Of a stretch of DNA of 32,390 nt, positions 18,521 through 27,615 are shown piece after piece. Location of the stretch: positions 1 to 32,390 of the forward strand of contig CALLLR010000190.1 in assembly GCA_938008185.1 (NCBI GenBank). Direction: 5' to 3'. The DNA is from an uncultured Saprospiraceae bacterium (GTDB lineage Bacteria > Bacteroidota > Bacteroidia > Chitinophagales > Saprospiraceae). The notes below the pieces were generated by a model. That model was not told where the DNA came from. It saw only the letters and a program-made list of their open reading frames with translations, and ran no database searches. Each line of letters opens with the position of its first letter. Position 1 is the stretch's first letter. The translations under genes were made by a program, and so were the position numbers.

Positions 18521-18558
18521 ACAACCCTCAAAGAATATTTGACAAAATCATAGAAACA

Positions 18559-18753
18559 ATGCCTGATAAAATTTCTTACGAATCAGCCCTGTCAGAACTG
18601 CAGGAGTTGGTCACCGACCTGCAAGGAGAAGCAGTCAGTATCGACGATCTTTCTGCGAAAGCCAAACGGGCGGCTGAACTCATAAAATTCTGCCGGGAAA
18701 AACTACGTCATACCGATCAAGAATTAAAAGGATTATTCGATCAGCACCTCTAA
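18559..18753 (+). CDS. xseB: Exodeoxyribonuclease VII small subunit
   Basis: 64 aa. ISYESALSELQELVTDLQGEAVSIDDLSAKAKRAAELIKFCREKLRHTDQEL matches the XseB family pattern (YE.AL.ELE.IV..LE). Confidence 0.88.
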   Translation: MPDKISYESALSELQELVTDLQGEAVSIDDLSAKAKRAAELIKFCREKLRHTDQELKGLFDQHL

Positions 18754-18806
18754 TTATTTTAAATAATTAATTTTTTCCAAACCCTATATTTCTATAATAC
18801 CAATCT

Positions 18807-19502
18807 ATGATTTTTGTAATTTTTGATATTGATGGTACGCTAGTTCATTCCAATAAGGTGGATAGTCAGTGTTTTGCGGATTCTTATGAGCAGGTTTTTG
18901 GTCGATCTTTTCCTTCCATTGATTGGCGCGATTATCCGCACGTCACCGATGATACGATTTTTGGAACCGTGTTTAAGCATCATTTTTCGCGTTCAGCAAC
19001 GGATTGGGAAAAACAAAAATTTCAGGAGCATTTTGTCGCGAGTATTATTGCCGAGCGGGAAAAAAAACCGGAAGCTTTTTACGAGGTTCCAGGCGCCCGG
19101 GCGATGGTAGAGGCGCTTTCCAGAAATGAACGTTATCGGGTGGGAATAGCCACCGGTGGCTGGCAGGCACCAGCTCAGGTAAAGCTGGACTTTGTAGGAA
19201 TTAAATTTGCCGAAATTCCCGCAGGTTACGCAGATGGAAATCCAACTCGTCCCGATATAATTCATACCGCGGTCAATCAGGCAAGAGCACGGTACGGTGA
19301 GCCAACGAAAATTGTGTACGTAGGTGATGCCATTTGGGATTTGGCCACTTGTCAGGAAATGGAACTTCCCTTGATTGGGATCAGGGTGAAAGGGGACTTG
19401 AAATTTTTTACGGAACGAGGAGTAAAATTTGTCTTTTCGGGATACGAAGACTTAGCCGCTTTTGAGCAAGCTATCGAATTAGTTGAATCATCTAATGGAT
19501 AG
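18807..19502 (+). CDS. HAD-superfamily hydrolase (phosphoglycolate phosphatase-like)
   Basis: Motif I FDIDGTLVHSN, motif II VGIATGG, motif III/IV VYVGDAIWDLATCQEMELPLIGI. Confidence 0.9.
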   Translation: MIFVIFDIDGTLVHSNKVDSQCFADSYEQVFGRSFPSIDWRDYPHVTDDTIFGTVFKHHFSRSATDWEKQKFQEHFVASIIAEREKKPEAFYEVPGARAMVEALSRNERYRVGIATGGWQAPAQVKLDFVGIKFAEIPAGYADGNPTRPDIIHTAVNQARARYGEPTKIVYVGDAIWDLATCQEMELPLIGIRVKGDLKFFTERGVKFVFSGYEDLAAFEQAIELVESSNG

Positions 19503-19521
19503 GTCAAATTCCGGGTGATTT

Positions 19522-19716
19522 TTATTCAAAGGTATTTTTCTCTTCTCCGCGTCCCGCGATAATATCCATAAACAAGAGGAACATTCCCACGGGAACCCCA
19601 AGCAGCGCTTTAAAAAGGCCAATTGGATCCTCCTTTAAATCTTTCCCGTAAGCTAAAAGGAATAGAATAAGGAGACTTAAAATTATGATCAGCGTAGAGA
19701 ACAGATAGTTTTCCAT
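19522..19716 (-). CDS. Small hydrophobic membrane protein
   Basis: 64 aa with hydrophobic segments LFSTLIIILSLLILFLLAY and LFKALLGVPVGMFLLFMDII. Confidence 0.5.
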   Translation of the reverse strand: MENYLFSTLIIILSLLILFLLAYGKDLKEDPIGLFKALLGVPVGMFLLFMDIIAGRGEEKNTFE

Positions 19717-19828
19717 ATTATTATTTTATTTAAAAATAAGAAAAAATAAATTCAGGAAAAAATTGAGGGCAGCATCTTTTATCTGTACCCGAAATAACTT
19801 AACTTTTTAAATTGATTAGCCAAAAAAT

Positions 19829-19868
19829 AAACTCCTGGTGCTCATGAGTACCAGGAGTTTTATAAGTA
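19829..19868 (-). terminator. Rho-independent terminator for the lipoprotein gene
   Basis: AAACTCCTGGTGCTCATGAGTACCAGGAGTTT, a nearly continuous ~32-nt palindrome. On the - strand it is followed by TTTATTTTTTGG. Confidence 0.88.
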
Positions 19869-19902
19869 AAGTTGTTTCTATTTTTTAGATAAATAACCTT
19901 TT

Positions 19903-20298
19903 CTAGTTTCGGGTAGCAGTAATCACACAAGTTGACGAAAAGCCATTTCCAGAAAAAACATCGGTAAAACTGAGGTTGTCTCCGTCGAGATCAGCCGAAA
20001 CGGTCAACGTTATACCTTGCTCCGAAGCGGAGAAATTTACATCACAGCCATCTACGTCTAGTGGATCTGTCTCTAGTCCAGTGTTAGTGGTGTCATAATT
20101 GAAAATAAGTTGATCTGTACCAGCGGCAGTTACGGTTATGACAACATCTTCTGGATCTTCCTCTACACCGTCTTCCGTACATACGATCGTACCTGAATAA
20201 GTACCTACCCAGTCCGCTTGCACACAGTCATCGTCGTCTCCACAAGCTTGAAAGACAAAAAGCATTACTACTAAAGTAAAAAATTTAAATAAATTCAT
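19903..20298 (-). CDS. Predicted lipoprotein, unknown function
   Basis: 131 aa. Signal MNLFKFFTLVVMLFVFQAC with lipobox-like FQAC, then GDDDD linker. Confidence 0.7.
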   Translation of the reverse strand: MNLFKFFTLVVMLFVFQACGDDDDCVQADWVGTYSGTIVCTEDGVEEDPEDVVITVTAAGTDQLIFNYDTTNTGLETDPLDVDGCDVNFSASEQGITLTVSADLDGDNLSFTDVFSGNGFSSTCVITATRN

Positions 20299-20400
20299 GT
20301 TAATCTTAGATTTTAATTTTATAATAAAATTTTATAATATTTCTGAAACGATTTACTGACCTTTTTGCTGCCTGAAGGATATAAATTTTTTGATGACTAT

Positions 20401-20438
20401 AAAAAAGCTCCTTCCCCATAAATGGAAAAGGAGCTTTT
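20401..20438 (-). terminator. Rho-independent terminator
   Basis: AAAAGCTCCTTCCCC...GGAAAAGGAGCTTTT. On the - strand the stem is followed by TTTTTT. Confidence 0.85.
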
Positions 20439-20447
20439 AAAGATAAA

Positions 20448-20629
20448 GAAGTTGTTTAAAAACTCCCAAATTGCCTGCGAGCTGATAAAATCCTCCAACC
20501 TACCTGCCGGCAAAGGCAGGCTCGTCGCCTTTTTTCTCGTCAATAGCGCGGCTATTCACTCAAAAAAGAGGCTAGAGTTGAATAATTTTCTCGAGCTCTC
20601 AGCTGCTTTTGGAATTCTTAAACAACTTC
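20448..20629. repeat. 182-bp MITE-like inverted-repeat element
   Basis: Perfect 12-bp terminal inverted repeats GAAGTTGTTTAA (20448-20459) and TTAAACAACTTC (20618-20629), with further imperfect complementarity inward. Internal CCTGCCggcaaaGGCAGG and AATAGCgcgGCTATT hairpins. Confidence 0.65.
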
Positions 20630-20653
20630 AATAAGATTAAATCAAATCCAACC

Positions 20654-23600
20654 TTACTGAACAATCATTTTCATGGTTGCTACATCCGTAGGAGTTTCTA
20701 ACTGGTAGTACAATAATCCGGAACCACTTAGTTCCGCACGGGAAATCGTAATTTCATTATACCCTTTGTTAAAGTCTCCTTTTTGCTGCTTGAGCACGCG
20801 ACCTGCTACATCATAGATGGTCAGGGTAGCCGTGGTCATTTCAGGTAAGTTAAACGCAATCAACGTTTCATTGTTAAATGGATTTGGTCGGTTTTGCAAT
20901 AAAGCAAATTCATTACCATTCGCAATGGTTTTTCCAAAGTCTAACGTTACGTCTTTACGCAGATCTGCCTGGTAAGCTTCGCTGGCCGTTAACGAAGAAT
21001 TGATGGCCATAACTTCGCTCAGTTGTGCATCCTTTAATGCGGTAAAGCTCATGGTAAATAACGTTGCATCATCCGCCATATTGATGGCAGTAGTTTCGTT
21101 CCAACTTACGGTTACTTTACCCTGATTGGCTTTGGCAAATCCAAAGTTATCAGCAGACATCTTGCTTAGCTCACTACCTTGGTAATCTAATACTTGCAGG
21201 TAATCCGCCGCAAAATCGAGGGTAAACTGGAAACCAGCTACGTCTTTAAAATCACTAGCAGTAAATGCTAAATCGTAAGTCTGACCTGCTTGCAGCATTT
21301 CATCTTCCAACTTAACATTTAAAATACCATCATTTGATCGAGTATCTCCCGATTGTAAAAAGGCAGCACTCGCCGAGCCGTTCAAGTCTCCTAATTTTAC
21401 ACCAATAAAGTCTGCTACTTGGCCAGTCGTCAGATTATTGATATTGTAAACCGTTGGATAAGTGGTAGCAAATGGATTGGTTGGATCCGGGAATACGTAA
21501 TTTGCATCCACAAAAGTCCATGATTTTCCAGCACTAAACTGATCATCAAGGAGAAGAATCATTCGTCGTAACTCAATCAAATCCAAAGCAGTAATACTTC
21601 CGGATTCGTTCACATCCGCCGCGATTAATTTATACGGAGAATCTAATGTATTTAATTCCAGTAAATGCTGACCGAGTAAAATTAAGTCATACGTGGTAAT
21701 ACCGTTGAGTGGATTGTCATTTCGACTTGGAGAAATCGCATAATTCTGTGCCGTCATCAGGTCAAACTGATAAAAACCTTCTGAGTTGGTCATCAACATA
21801 TTATTCATGTATCCATCCACTTCAACTTCTGCCAGTTCAATCGCCTCATCCTCTTCCGTCATCAGTGTTCCGGAAACGGTAGCCGTAGCTACTACACCGC
21901 TATCAAAAATGACGTAATTAGCCGAAAGTGTGGTAGCATTTCCACAAGCATCCGTGGCCGTGAAAGTAACTTCGGTGGTAGCCGATCCGCCAGCACAATT
22001 GGTATTGGCAGTTAAGGGAGAATAGCTAATGCTCTCAGTACCAGGAGAACCTGCGTCCTCAGCCAATAAAGTACTGATCTGGAAATTTGCCCAGGTAGTA
22101 TAATCACCTTGCAGGTTACCACTATTACATTCCGCAGTTGCGGAAGCAACACTACCAGTAACTACTGGACCTTCCGTATCCACGATTACAACCAGTGCCG
22201 TTTCGGTTCCAAATCTGCCACAGTTATCGGTAGCTCTAAAAGTCACGATCTGGTAGGCAGTGGCATTATCTACAGAGATGAAAGGATTCGCACAGTTTTG
22301 GTTGATAAAAAAGTTAGGATTAAAATTATTGGTAATCGTAACGGTCGATTCAACACAACTAGTATTTACACTGGCCAATTCTGCAAACTCATCAAACTGG
22401 GCCTGTCTGGCAGCGAGGTCGGCAGGAGATTCGATTCTACAAATTTCGTTAAAACTAACAAACTGAGGACCCTCATTAGCCAGGGTATAAGTCTGAATAT
22501 GATTTGCGGTTCTTCCACAGCCATCCATAGCAGTATACATAAATTGAATTCTACTGTTATTACATCCCGGGTTTCCGATAATTGGCATTTCAGTAACGGA
22601 AAGGGTAACGGCACCACTACAGTCTCCTTCAGCTGAGAATAAGTTCATCTGCGGAAATGCGTTGACTTCACAATCAACAGTCTGGTCCAGTGGTATAGAC
22701 GTAATGACGGGACCAGAAGTACTATTTATGATGGTAAATGTCTGAGCACAAGTTCCGACATTTCCACTATTGTCGGTAGCGGAATAAGTACGGGTAATGA
22801 TCTGCTGACCAGTGGTCGGGCAAATGTCACCAACCGCAATATCTACGGATGATAAGCTAACAATTGGACAAGCATCCGAAATAGATCCTCCCTGAGCGAC
22901 AAATTCGTCTACGCTGGTAGCTGCTTCTGGTACTGCGTTACAATCCAGTGTGCTGGCGGTAGGACAAGTAACCACGGGAGCAATTCCGTCGCCAGCAATA
23001 GTGATGGGTCCGCCCATTACGCTACAATCACCCGCAGCAGCCGGGAATCCATCATCAGTAGCCGTGTAGGTATAAGTACCTTGAGGTAATCCAGTAAACA
23101 TACCAGTACTATTGGTTAAATTGACCGGGCCGGTAAGATTATAGGTTACCGGACCAAAAGAAGTACTGGTGGTGATGGTAATGGTTCCATCTTCGGCATC
23201 CAGACAAGTTTCATCCGTTGAAGCTTCGCTGGTAACTACTAAGTCGCAAACCAAGGCTGGGGAAAAGGCACAGATGTTAACCGGTCCAGTCGCATTATTA
23301 CCAAATTCAAAAAGACGAACTAAAAGTACTTCTCCAGGAGTTCTGCCCGTTAGGGTAATAGCTGGAAAAAGGCCATTGGTATCATCATTACAAGCTTCTT
23401 CCACTAATGCACCACAAGCACCTGAATAGATCGACATTACCCAGTCACCAGGTCCGCCCGCGTCGCTTACTTCTACATTAACTGCTCCACTGAGCGGAAT
23501 TGTAACTTCATACCAAATATCTTCACCACTCCCAAAAGTCCCACAAGAAGGAGCTGGTAATTCTCCAGAAGGAGTAGCAGAAACATTGGTACCCAAAGTC

Positions 23601-24550
23601 TGTGCTCCACACATATCACTTTCAATTACCGGAAGGACGGTAGGAGTGGTACAGGCATCATTGACTGGAGGAGGAGGCGTGGCTGTCAGGCAGAACCCAA
23701 GCGTTGTTCCAGCAAGACCATCATCCCAAATAATGATGTAATATTGGTTGCCCACGGTCAATCCACCGATCGTTCCAGAAGTGTTATTAAGACATCCTAA
23801 AGAAGTAAAGGCCCCACAGCTTCCTTCTAATATTTCTAATCCTGGAAGAGAAGTTCCGGAAGTAAAATCAACGCTGGTCGTGTTAGCTGTCCAGGTATAC
23901 CAGGCAGTAGCGTCCCCTCCGAAATCACAGGTAGGATCTTCGCCAGAATCGGTGTATTCAGTAATATCTATCGTTTGTGAGTTAGCAGGACAATCACCAA
24001 CTCCTACCGCTCCAAAGGTCGCGGTATAATCAATAGCCGTCGCACAATCGTCATTAGGAGGAGGTGGTGGAACTGTAAATTCTTCCAGACACCAGGATAA
24101 ATCTGAGGTAGATCCGTTGAAATCATAAATCTGGATAATCAGATTATCCCCGATAGCCCAGCCAGAAAGTCGGGAATCGACCGGAGCAAAGGTATTCGTA
24201 CAAGCGATTTCATTTCCTGCGGCAGCATCCGCACAATTGGCGAAAATAGCGATTCCGGGAGAACCCAAACCATCATTAAAGATTAGTCCGTCCGTAGTGG
24301 CGGTCCAGGTGAACCAGAGATCAAGACCCGGATTAGAACAAACCGTGGGGACGCCACTGTCGGTCGTACCATCTGTACTAGCAGGTGCAGTAAATGTAAA
24401 GGTCCCGCATCCCGTGCCCGCCGGAGAAGGGGTGATGGGAATCGCACCAGCACAAAGGTCATTGGCAGGTTGTGCCAAAGCTGTTCCGCTCCAGAAGAGC
24501 GTGCCTAGTGCCAGGCAGAAAAACTTAATTAAAGTGTTCGTTTTTTTCAT
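20654..24550 (-). CDS. Large secreted T9SS cargo with cohesin-like and dockerin-like domains
   Basis: Probable start at 24550 (MKKTNTLIKFFCLALGTLFWSGTALA). ITTYDLILLGQHLL...AADVNESGSITALDLIELRRMIL is dockerin-like. GILNVKLEDEMLQAGQTYDLAFTASDFKDVAGFQFTLDFAADYLQVLDYQG is cohesin-like. C-terminus NRPNPFNNETLIAFNLPE...LLYYQLETPT. Confidence 0.9.
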   Translation of the reverse strand: MKKTNTLIKFFCLALGTLFWSGTALAQPANDLCAGAIPITPSPAGTGCGTFTFTAPASTDGTTDSGVPTVCSNPGLDLWFTWTATTDGLIFNDGLGSPGIAIFANCADAAAGNEIACTNTFAPVDSRLSGWAIGDNLIIQIYDFNGSTSDLSWCLEEFTVPPPPPNDDCATAIDYTATFGAVGVGDCPANSQTIDITEYTDSGEDPTCDFGGDATAWYTWTANTTSVDFTSGTSLPGLEILEGSCGAFTSLGCLNNTSGTIGGLTVGNQYYIIIWDDGLAGTTLGFCLTATPPPPVNDACTTPTVLPVIESDMCGAQTLGTNVSATPSGELPAPSCGTFGSGEDIWYEVTIPLSGAVNVEVSDAGGPGDWVMSIYSGACGALVEEACNDDTNGLFPAITLTGRTPGEVLLVRLFEFGNNATGPVNICAFSPALVCDLVVTSEASTDETCLDAEDGTITITTSTSFGPVTYNLTGPVNLTNSTGMFTGLPQGTYTYTATDDGFPAAAGDCSVMGGPITIAGDGIAPVVTCPTASTLDCNAVPEAATSVDEFVAQGGSISDACPIVSLSSVDIAVGDICPTTGQQIITRTYSATDNSGNVGTCAQTFTIINSTSGPVITSIPLDQTVDCEVNAFPQMNLFSAEGDCSGAVTLSVTEMPIIGNPGCNNSRIQFMYTAMDGCGRTANHIQTYTLANEGPQFVSFNEICRIESPADLAARQAQFDEFAELASVNTSCVESTVTITNNFNPNFFINQNCANPFISVDNATAYQIVTFRATDNCGRFGTETALVVIVDTEGPVVTGSVASATAECNSGNLQGDYTTWANFQISTLLAEDAGSPGTESISYSPLTANTNCAGGSATTEVTFTATDACGNATTLSANYVIFDSGVVATATVSGTLMTEEDEAIELAEVEVDGYMNNMLMTNSEGFYQFDLMTAQNYAISPSRNDNPLNGITTYDLILLGQHLLELNTLDSPYKLIAADVNESGSITALDLIELRRMILLLDDQFSAGKSWTFVDANYVFPDPTNPFATTYPTVYNINNLTTGQVADFIGVKLGDLNGSASAAFLQSGDTRSNDGILNVKLEDEMLQAGQTYDLAFTASDFKDVAGFQFTLDFAADYLQVLDYQGSELSKMSADNFGFAKANQGKVTVSWNETTAINMADDATLFTMSFTALKDAQLSEVMAINSSLTASEAYQADLRKDVTLDFGKTIANGNEFALLQNRPNPFNNETLIAFNLPEMTTATLTIYDVAGRVLKQQKGDFNKGYNEITISRAELSGSGLLYYQLETPTDVATMKMIVQ

Positions 24551-25177
24551 GTGTAAGAAATTAATTAAAAGGGTTAAAAAATAATTTGGTTTTAATAACA
24601 TTACGTTATTATAACTTAATAAAAATATAGGCTGAATTGTATTCAGAGGATCAAATACTCCAAATAACACTTTCAACTTACAGTAAAATTTCTTTTCCGG
24701 AAGGACTTGACTTCTGGACAGTTTTTGGAATAGAATTTCTATTTTGAAATAGAAATATTAAAATCAGTATGGGAGAGGAGGTGCAAAAATAAATGCACTT
24801 ATAAGAAGTTTTTCAGAAGGTGAAAAACGTATTTGAGTTGATACAGTTGGTTGGTTGCAGAGATGATTTTCATGAGAGTAGTATTGGTGCTAAAATAATT
24901 TGTCTCGGGTCAAATATAAAGAAAATTATATGTTTGACAACTTTTTTCAGGTAGTTTTTTTTATTTATTTGTGTTTTGGATATGTGAAGAACAAAAAAAT
25001 AGTGACTAAATTGATGATTTCCTTTGGTATAATATCCAAATAAATACGCGTTATTTGCGCCAAACTTCTCGATTAATTATTGAAGTTATCCGGGGATAGA
25101 TATTTGGGAGCGGTGAATATTTTTAAACCACTTCATGAAATAAAAGCCCGTCGATAAGAATTAAAATATACTTAGAT

Positions 25178-26617
25178 TTGAAAAAAATAAAAGTCATTCA
25201 GCCAGATGCGTTTCAAGCGGAAAATCATTGGTATCCAAAGGCGCTGAACGCTACGATTCATCCGATGATTAACTTTTTCCTCAATTTGGAGCAAGAACGA
25301 ATCGTGACGCGGTATTGTCACCTTCATCCAACGGTAAACGGGGACAAATTAAGAGAGATTCTCAAATATAAGCCCAAGTATTTTTTGTGGGGTGGTGCTG
25401 ATTTGTTGAATGTTACTTCTTCGGGCGGCAAGCGGCAAATGGTGGTTATCGAAAATAACTCCTGCCCATCGGGGCAAAAATCCATGCCGCTTCTCGATGA
25501 TAACAAAGAACAGGGCAGCTACCGGTTGATGATTGAACGAACTTTTAAACCATACCTGAAAAATCTCAGGAAAAGTATTCAGGGAGGACTGGCCGTAATT
25601 TACGACAAAAACCCAATGGAGGTTTCTGGTTACGCCGAAGTGATCGCGGACGTGATGCAGGAACCGGTTTACTACATCAGTTTTCCCAAAGATGATCCAG
25701 AATCGAAGGTTCGATTTGAAAATGGTATTATGCAGATTCTGAACGAAGAAAACGAATGGATACCGATTCGGGCGGCTTTTCGATATTTGACCCAGAAACC
25801 CTGGAACCGTCTGCCTTTACATTCAAAAACCAGAATTCTAAACCCCATCATTGCTTGCCTGGCGGGTGGTAGAAATAAAATGGTAGCTGCCAAGGCCTAT
25901 GATATATTTAATGCCGAACTGGAAGGCTTTGGACTCAAAATTAATACGCCGGAAACCATTTGGGATGTCCGAAAAAATGAAATTCCAGTATGGGTGAAAA
26001 AAATGGGTGGACACGCCGTCATCAAAGTTCCCTACAGTAACGCAGGGCAGGGCGTTTATACCATTGTATCAGAGGAAGAGCTGGATAAATTTATGGAACT
26101 AGAATTTGACTACGATCTCTTTATCGTACAAAGTCTGATTGGAAATTCTAACTGGAGTAGCAACACCTCCAAAGGTAAACTCTATCACGTGGGGACGATT
26201 CCAAATCATAAAAATCACACTTTTGTAGCGGACGTACGAATGATGGTTAGTGCCACGGAGGATGGGATTAAACCTTTGTGTACCTACGCCCGGCGCGCCG
26301 AAAAGCCGCTGGTAGATCACCTCAAAGAAGGGGCAGAAAGCTGGTCTATGCTGGGGACTAATTTGTCCATAAAAAATGAAGATGGTTCCTGGAGTAGTGA
26401 TACCAATCGTTTGTTATTAATGGATCGCCGTGATTTTAATAAGCTGGGAATTGGTCTGGATGACTTGATTGAAGCCTACATTCAAACGGTCCTTTCGATG
26501 GTCGCCATCGACAACATGGCAAAAATGCTAATGAATAAACAAGGTAAATTTAAAATACGTCTATTTAAAAGTTTGAACAATGATCAGAGCTTGCTGGACG
26601 AAATAATGCTTGATTAA
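25178..26617 (+). CDS. ATP-grasp domain protein (479 aa)
   Basis: TTG start. VIKVPYSNAGQGVYTIVSEEEL, YDLFIVQSLIG, VADVRMMVSATEDGIKPLCTYAR fit an ATP-grasp fold. Confidence 0.75.
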   Translation: MKKIKVIQPDAFQAENHWYPKALNATIHPMINFFLNLEQERIVTRYCHLHPTVNGDKLREILKYKPKYFLWGGADLLNVTSSGGKRQMVVIENNSCPSGQKSMPLLDDNKEQGSYRLMIERTFKPYLKNLRKSIQGGLAVIYDKNPMEVSGYAEVIADVMQEPVYYISFPKDDPESKVRFENGIMQILNEENEWIPIRAAFRYLTQKPWNRLPLHSKTRILNPIIACLAGGRNKMVAAKAYDIFNAELEGFGLKINTPETIWDVRKNEIPVWVKKMGGHAVIKVPYSNAGQGVYTIVSEEELDKFMELEFDYDLFIVQSLIGNSNWSSNTSKGKLYHVGTIPNHKNHTFVADVRMMVSATEDGIKPLCTYARRAEKPLVDHLKEGAESWSMLGTNLSIKNEDGSWSSDTNRLLLMDRRDFNKLGIGLDDLIEAYIQTVLSMVAIDNMAKMLMNKQGKFKIRLFKSLNNDQSLLDEIMLD

Positions 26618-27615
26618 TGGAAAAATATAAAGTGCTGGTACTAACGGATCATACTGGTCACAGCAAAGAAAATTCGTTGTATGCGTTGGTTACTGAAATG
26701 AAGGTACATCCGAATACGGATCAAATTGATATTGCTACGCGGGGAAATTTGAGCAATAAGGATTTTTTTAATCAAGTAAAAAACGCAACGTTGTGGGTAA
26801 CGAAAGTCACGGAAGATTTTGCTTTTAGTGAAAATGGAAAACACCTCAACGCTGATTTGTTCGTAGCAGCATTAAATAGTTACGACTTGATATGGCTGCG
26901 AATGCCACCACCACTGAGCAAGTCTTTTTTGGATTTTTTAGAAACGGTTTTTGCCAAAAAAATGATCGTTAATGATCCAAAAGGAATTTACAAAACGGGT
27001 AGTAAAGAATTTCTTCTGAATTTCCCAACCTGCTGCCCACCGATGAAAGTTTGTCGTAGCAAAGCCGAGATCATCGCGTTTAAATCTCAATTCCCAATTG
27101 TTCTAAAACCCTTTCGGGAATACGGTGGAAAGGGGATTGTGAAAATAGCCGGAGACGAAGTTTCACTGGGAAAAGAAAAAATACCTTTTGCCCAATTTTT
27201 AAACGGTTTGACACCAGGTAAATTTGAATACCTGGGAGTGAAATTTTTGAAAAATGTCCAGCAAGGAGATAAGCGAATTATTGTCGTAAACGGAAAAATT
27301 CTGGGCGCTTCACTGCGCCTGCCGGCCAAGGATTCCTGGCTCTGTAACGTAGCGATGGGAGGCAAGTCCATCGTTTCGGAGGTCGATGAATCGGAGCGGA
27401 AAATTGTAGCAACCATTAACCCTGTTTTAGCAAAAATGGGGATTGCAATGTACGGAGTAGATACCCTGGTTGGAGATAATGGCCAACGAATTTTATCAGA
27501 AATAAACACCACAAGTATTGGTGGATTACCACAGGTAGCAGCGCAGCAAAATCTGCCTCTGGTCGCGGAGGCAATTGATTTAATCTGGCAGTTTTTTTTA
27601 CAAAAAAATAAATAA
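26617..27615 (+). CDS. Glutathione synthetase/RimK-like ATP-grasp ligase
   Basis: IVLKPFREYGGKGIVKI, YLGVKFLKNVQQGDKRIIVVNGKILGASLRLP, GVDTLVGDNGQRILSEINTTSIGGLPQV resemble GshB. Overlaps the upstream stop by 1 nt (TAATG). Confidence 0.88.
   Translation: MEKYKVLVLTDHTGHSKENSLYALVTEMKVHPNTDQIDIATRGNLSNKDFFNQVKNATLWVTKVTEDFAFSENGKHLNADLFVAALNSYDLIWLRMPPPLSKSFLDFLETVFAKKMIVNDPKGIYKTGSKEFLLNFPTCCPPMKVCRSKAEIIAFKSQFPIVLKPFREYGGKGIVKIAGDEVSLGKEKIPFAQFLNGLTPGKFEYLGVKFLKNVQQGDKRIIVVNGKILGASLRLPAKDSWLCNVAMGGKSIVSEVDESERKIVATINPVLAKMGIAMYGVDTLVGDNGQRILSEINTTSIGGLPQVAAQQNLPLVAEAIDLIWQFFLQKNK

Noticed and set aside
20422-20634. 70-aa + strand ORF across the inverted-repeat element
   Set aside because: Starts inside a terminator stem and spans the 182-bp inverted repeat. 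The frame is better explained by the structural element.
22109-22636. 175-aa + strand ORF and other ORFs antisense to the T9SS genes (e.g. 8896..9210, 9670..10050, 15168..15482)
   Set aside because: They lie wholly antisense to well-supported long CDSs, have serine/proline-biased shadow composition, and show no start context or family signature.
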